Position numbers and translations under genes: made by a program. From a bacterium (Candidatus Blackallbacteria) CG13_big_fil_rev_8_21_14_2_50_49_14 (GTDB lineage: Bacteria > Cyanobacteriota > Sericytochromatia > UBA7694): DNA of 32,430 nt. Where the stretch lies: NCBI GenBank assembly GCA_002783405.1, contig PFGG01000008.1:189-32618 (forward strand), written 5' to 3'. The notes beneath the pieces are model-generated. The model had not been told where the DNA came from, did no database searches, and was given only the letters and a program-made list of their open reading frames with translations. Below are positions 31,368-32,430 of this stretch, piece by piece. Each line of letters begins with the position of its first letter. Position 1 is the first letter of the stretch.

Positions 31368-32005
31368 GAAAGCGTAAACAGACTGCCATCTTCACGCCGG
31401 AGTAAAACCCCCAACTCATCAAAGACCGCAATTGTATAATTGGAGATATGCTCTTCTTCATCAAAATGTGCCTGGTAGAGCAGTTTACCAGCATGCTCAA
31501 GTAAGCCCTCGTCTACAGCATCGTGGGTAATATCCAGACAACTGTCTTCACTGATCAATAAATTTTTTTGCGTTGTATAGGGGTTGAGATACCAATCCTG
31601 GCTACCCTTGCGCTGTACAAAACGTTTGAGATCATCAAGCGTTTGTGGAAATTCCCCTGAATTCTGCAGGGCATAGGCTTCAACCAAGCCCTGCAAACGG
31701 TAGGCTTCTTGCTTGACCAGCTCCATTTTTTCACGCGCAGAAAGTAGTTTCAGCTCATCGGCCTGAAGCAAGGCTCCCGCAGCAGAGATATCTGAGGCAC
31801 TTTGTTTCAGAACAGAAACACTTCCGCCCTCTATCAATTGAACCTGCTCAGCCAATTGATGGTACTCTTTGCGTAGATGCTCCATTTCACGTCGCAAAAG
31901 CTCATTTTGCTTATTGAGGGTATCCACACGGGCACTGCTGCTCAAGGTCAGAATCAAACTGCCCATCACCAACAAAAGACAAAGCGCCAATAAAAAGCTC
32001 AACAC
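31355..32005 (-). CDS. Membrane coiled-coil protein, pseudopilin-like tail
   Basis: A 216-residue protein. Residues 1-22 are a single membrane helix (LSFLLALCLLLVMGSLILTL), followed by a coiled coil of about 28-65 with ELLRREMEHLRKEYHQLAEQ. The region near 100-145 (VEAYALQNSGEFPQTLDDLKRF, then WYLNPYTT) resembles the part of type II secretion pseudopilin G that follows the long helix, although there is no prepilin cleavage site (no G-F-T-L-E). The start is a GTG, preceded by AAGG in the 57-base gap after ftsY, so the two genes are probably one transcript. The family is not recognised. Its last 13 bases overlap the phosphatase gene. Confidence 0.7.
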   Translation of the reverse strand: MLSFLLALCLLLVMGSLILTLSSSARVDTLNKQNELLRREMEHLRKEYHQLAEQVQLIEGGSVSVLKQSASDISAAGALLQADELKLLSAREKMELVKQEAYRLQGLVEAYALQNSGEFPQTLDDLKRFVQRKGSQDWYLNPYTTQKNLLISEDSCLDITHDAVDEGLLEHAGKLLYQAHFDEEEHISNYTIAVFDELGVLLRREDGSLFTLSHKA

Positions 32006-32062
32006 CTTGGATCATCACCTCGCAAGAAAAAAAAGCTCGATGCGTCCGTTAAATACATCCGA

Positions 32063-32430
32063 TTAATCCTGTAAGGCCATTTCGACTTCCTCTTCATTGG
32101 AGAAGAGGGCACTCACAAAGGCCTGCGGTTCAAACTCCTGCAAATCTTCAAGCTGTTCGCCCACGCCCACCAAACGAATCGGAATATTCAATTCCTGGCG
32201 AATGGCAAAAACCACCCCGCCTTTGGCCGTCCCGTCCAGCTTGGTCAAAATCAAACCATCCAAAGGCACAGATTTCGAAAAGACCTCAGCCTGGCGCAAG
32301 CCATTCTGGCCTGTTGTGGCATCCAAGACCAGAACACATTCCACATGGGCATCGCCTTTTTCTCGTTCAATAATGCGATGAACTTTTTTCAGTTCTTCCA
32401 TCAGGTGATCCTTATTGTGCAGGCGTCCAG
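32063..32430 (-). CDS. ftsY: Signal-recognition-particle receptor FtsY (3' part)
   Basis: The C-terminal 120 or so residues of the SRP receptor GTPase; the gene continues past the window's right edge. GRLHNKDHLMEELKKV starts the visible part (the end of the DTAGR motif). LVLDATTGQNGLRQAEVF follows, then the guanine-recognition TKLDGTAKGG and closing VGVGEQLEDLQEFEP. FtsY versus Ffh is decided by the TAGRLHNK and DLQEFEPQAFV pattern and by the absence of an M domain before the TAA. It docks ribosomes carrying membrane proteins at the inner membrane. The TM/coiled-coil gene follows 57 bases downstream. Confidence 0.93.
   Translation of the reverse strand, partial: GRLHNKDHLMEELKKVHRIIEREKGDAHVECVLVLDATTGQNGLRQAEVFSKSVPLDGLILTKLDGTAKGGVVFAIRQELNIPIRLVGVGEQLEDLQEFEPQAFVSALFSNEEEVEMALQD

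Overview
The window looks like a chromosomal segment of a diderm (Gram-negative-type) bacterium of roughly balanced base composition. Evidence for an outer membrane is an Omp85/BamA-type barrel with five POTRA-like repeats, a second exported barrel-like protein, five predicted lipoproteins with a lipobox, and an exported TPR protein. No rRNA, tRNA, CRISPR array, insertion sequence or phage module was recognised. Taxonomy cannot be fixed by eye. The coaD gene followed by a DivIVA-like coiled-coil gene recalls cyanobacteria and their non-photosynthetic relatives, but that is only a suggestion.

Region by region: (1) 0.1-6.7 kb is one tightly packed plus-strand operon: an envelope alpha/beta hydrolase, then ureA-B-C-E-F-G, a NiCoT-type nickel permease (ureH-like) and ureD. 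It holds structural subunits, nickel import and all maturation factors, so it should be enough for an active nickel urease. (2) 6.7-8.0 kb is a minus-strand protein with an HD domain plus an HD-GYP domain; its stop codon interlocks with that of ureD. (3) 8.4-11.0 kb pairs an orphan OppC/DppC-type permease carrying a large extracytoplasmic insertion with an AttH/CrtC-like lipoprotein. (4) 11.1-14.4 kb is a divergent pair, a LysM protein and the Omp85-like protein; neither has a recognisable signal peptide. (5) 14.5-17.2 kb (minus strand) holds an M20 peptidase, an unknown lipoprotein and a YkgJ-type cysteine-cluster protein. (6) 17.2-17.7 kb is a decayed stretch that keeps only the 3' end of a Dps-like ferritin gene. 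(7) 17.7-20.1 kb holds an EF-hand/lipase lipoprotein, then a seven-cysteine small protein translationally coupled to a class II DnaJ. (8) 20.1-21.4 kb (minus) is scoB/scoA, a CoA transferase. (9) 21.6-25.5 kb is a run of mostly housekeeping genes: coaD, a coiled-coil protein, malQ, an HD hydrolase with no normal start codon, and cmk. (10) 25.6-30.7 kb is an envelope group: barrel-like protein, Gly/Tyr-repeat lipoprotein, PD40-propeller lipoprotein and a TPR protein. (11) 30.9-32.4 kb has a low-molecular-weight tyrosine phosphatase, a TM/coiled-coil protein with a pseudopilin-like tail, and the 3' part of ftsY, which runs off the window.

Strong intrinsic terminators separate several convergent units, while others overlap by a few bases with no room for a terminator. 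Many predicted promoters have a TG dinucleotide one base before the -10 box and a poor -35 box. The most unusual items are the leaderless Omp85/LysM pair, the Cys-rich protein coupled to DnaJ, the Dps remnant, the HD gene lacking a canonical start, the EF-hand lipase and the Gly/Tyr-repeat lipoprotein. None is proven to be a new system; each is given with a decisive test.
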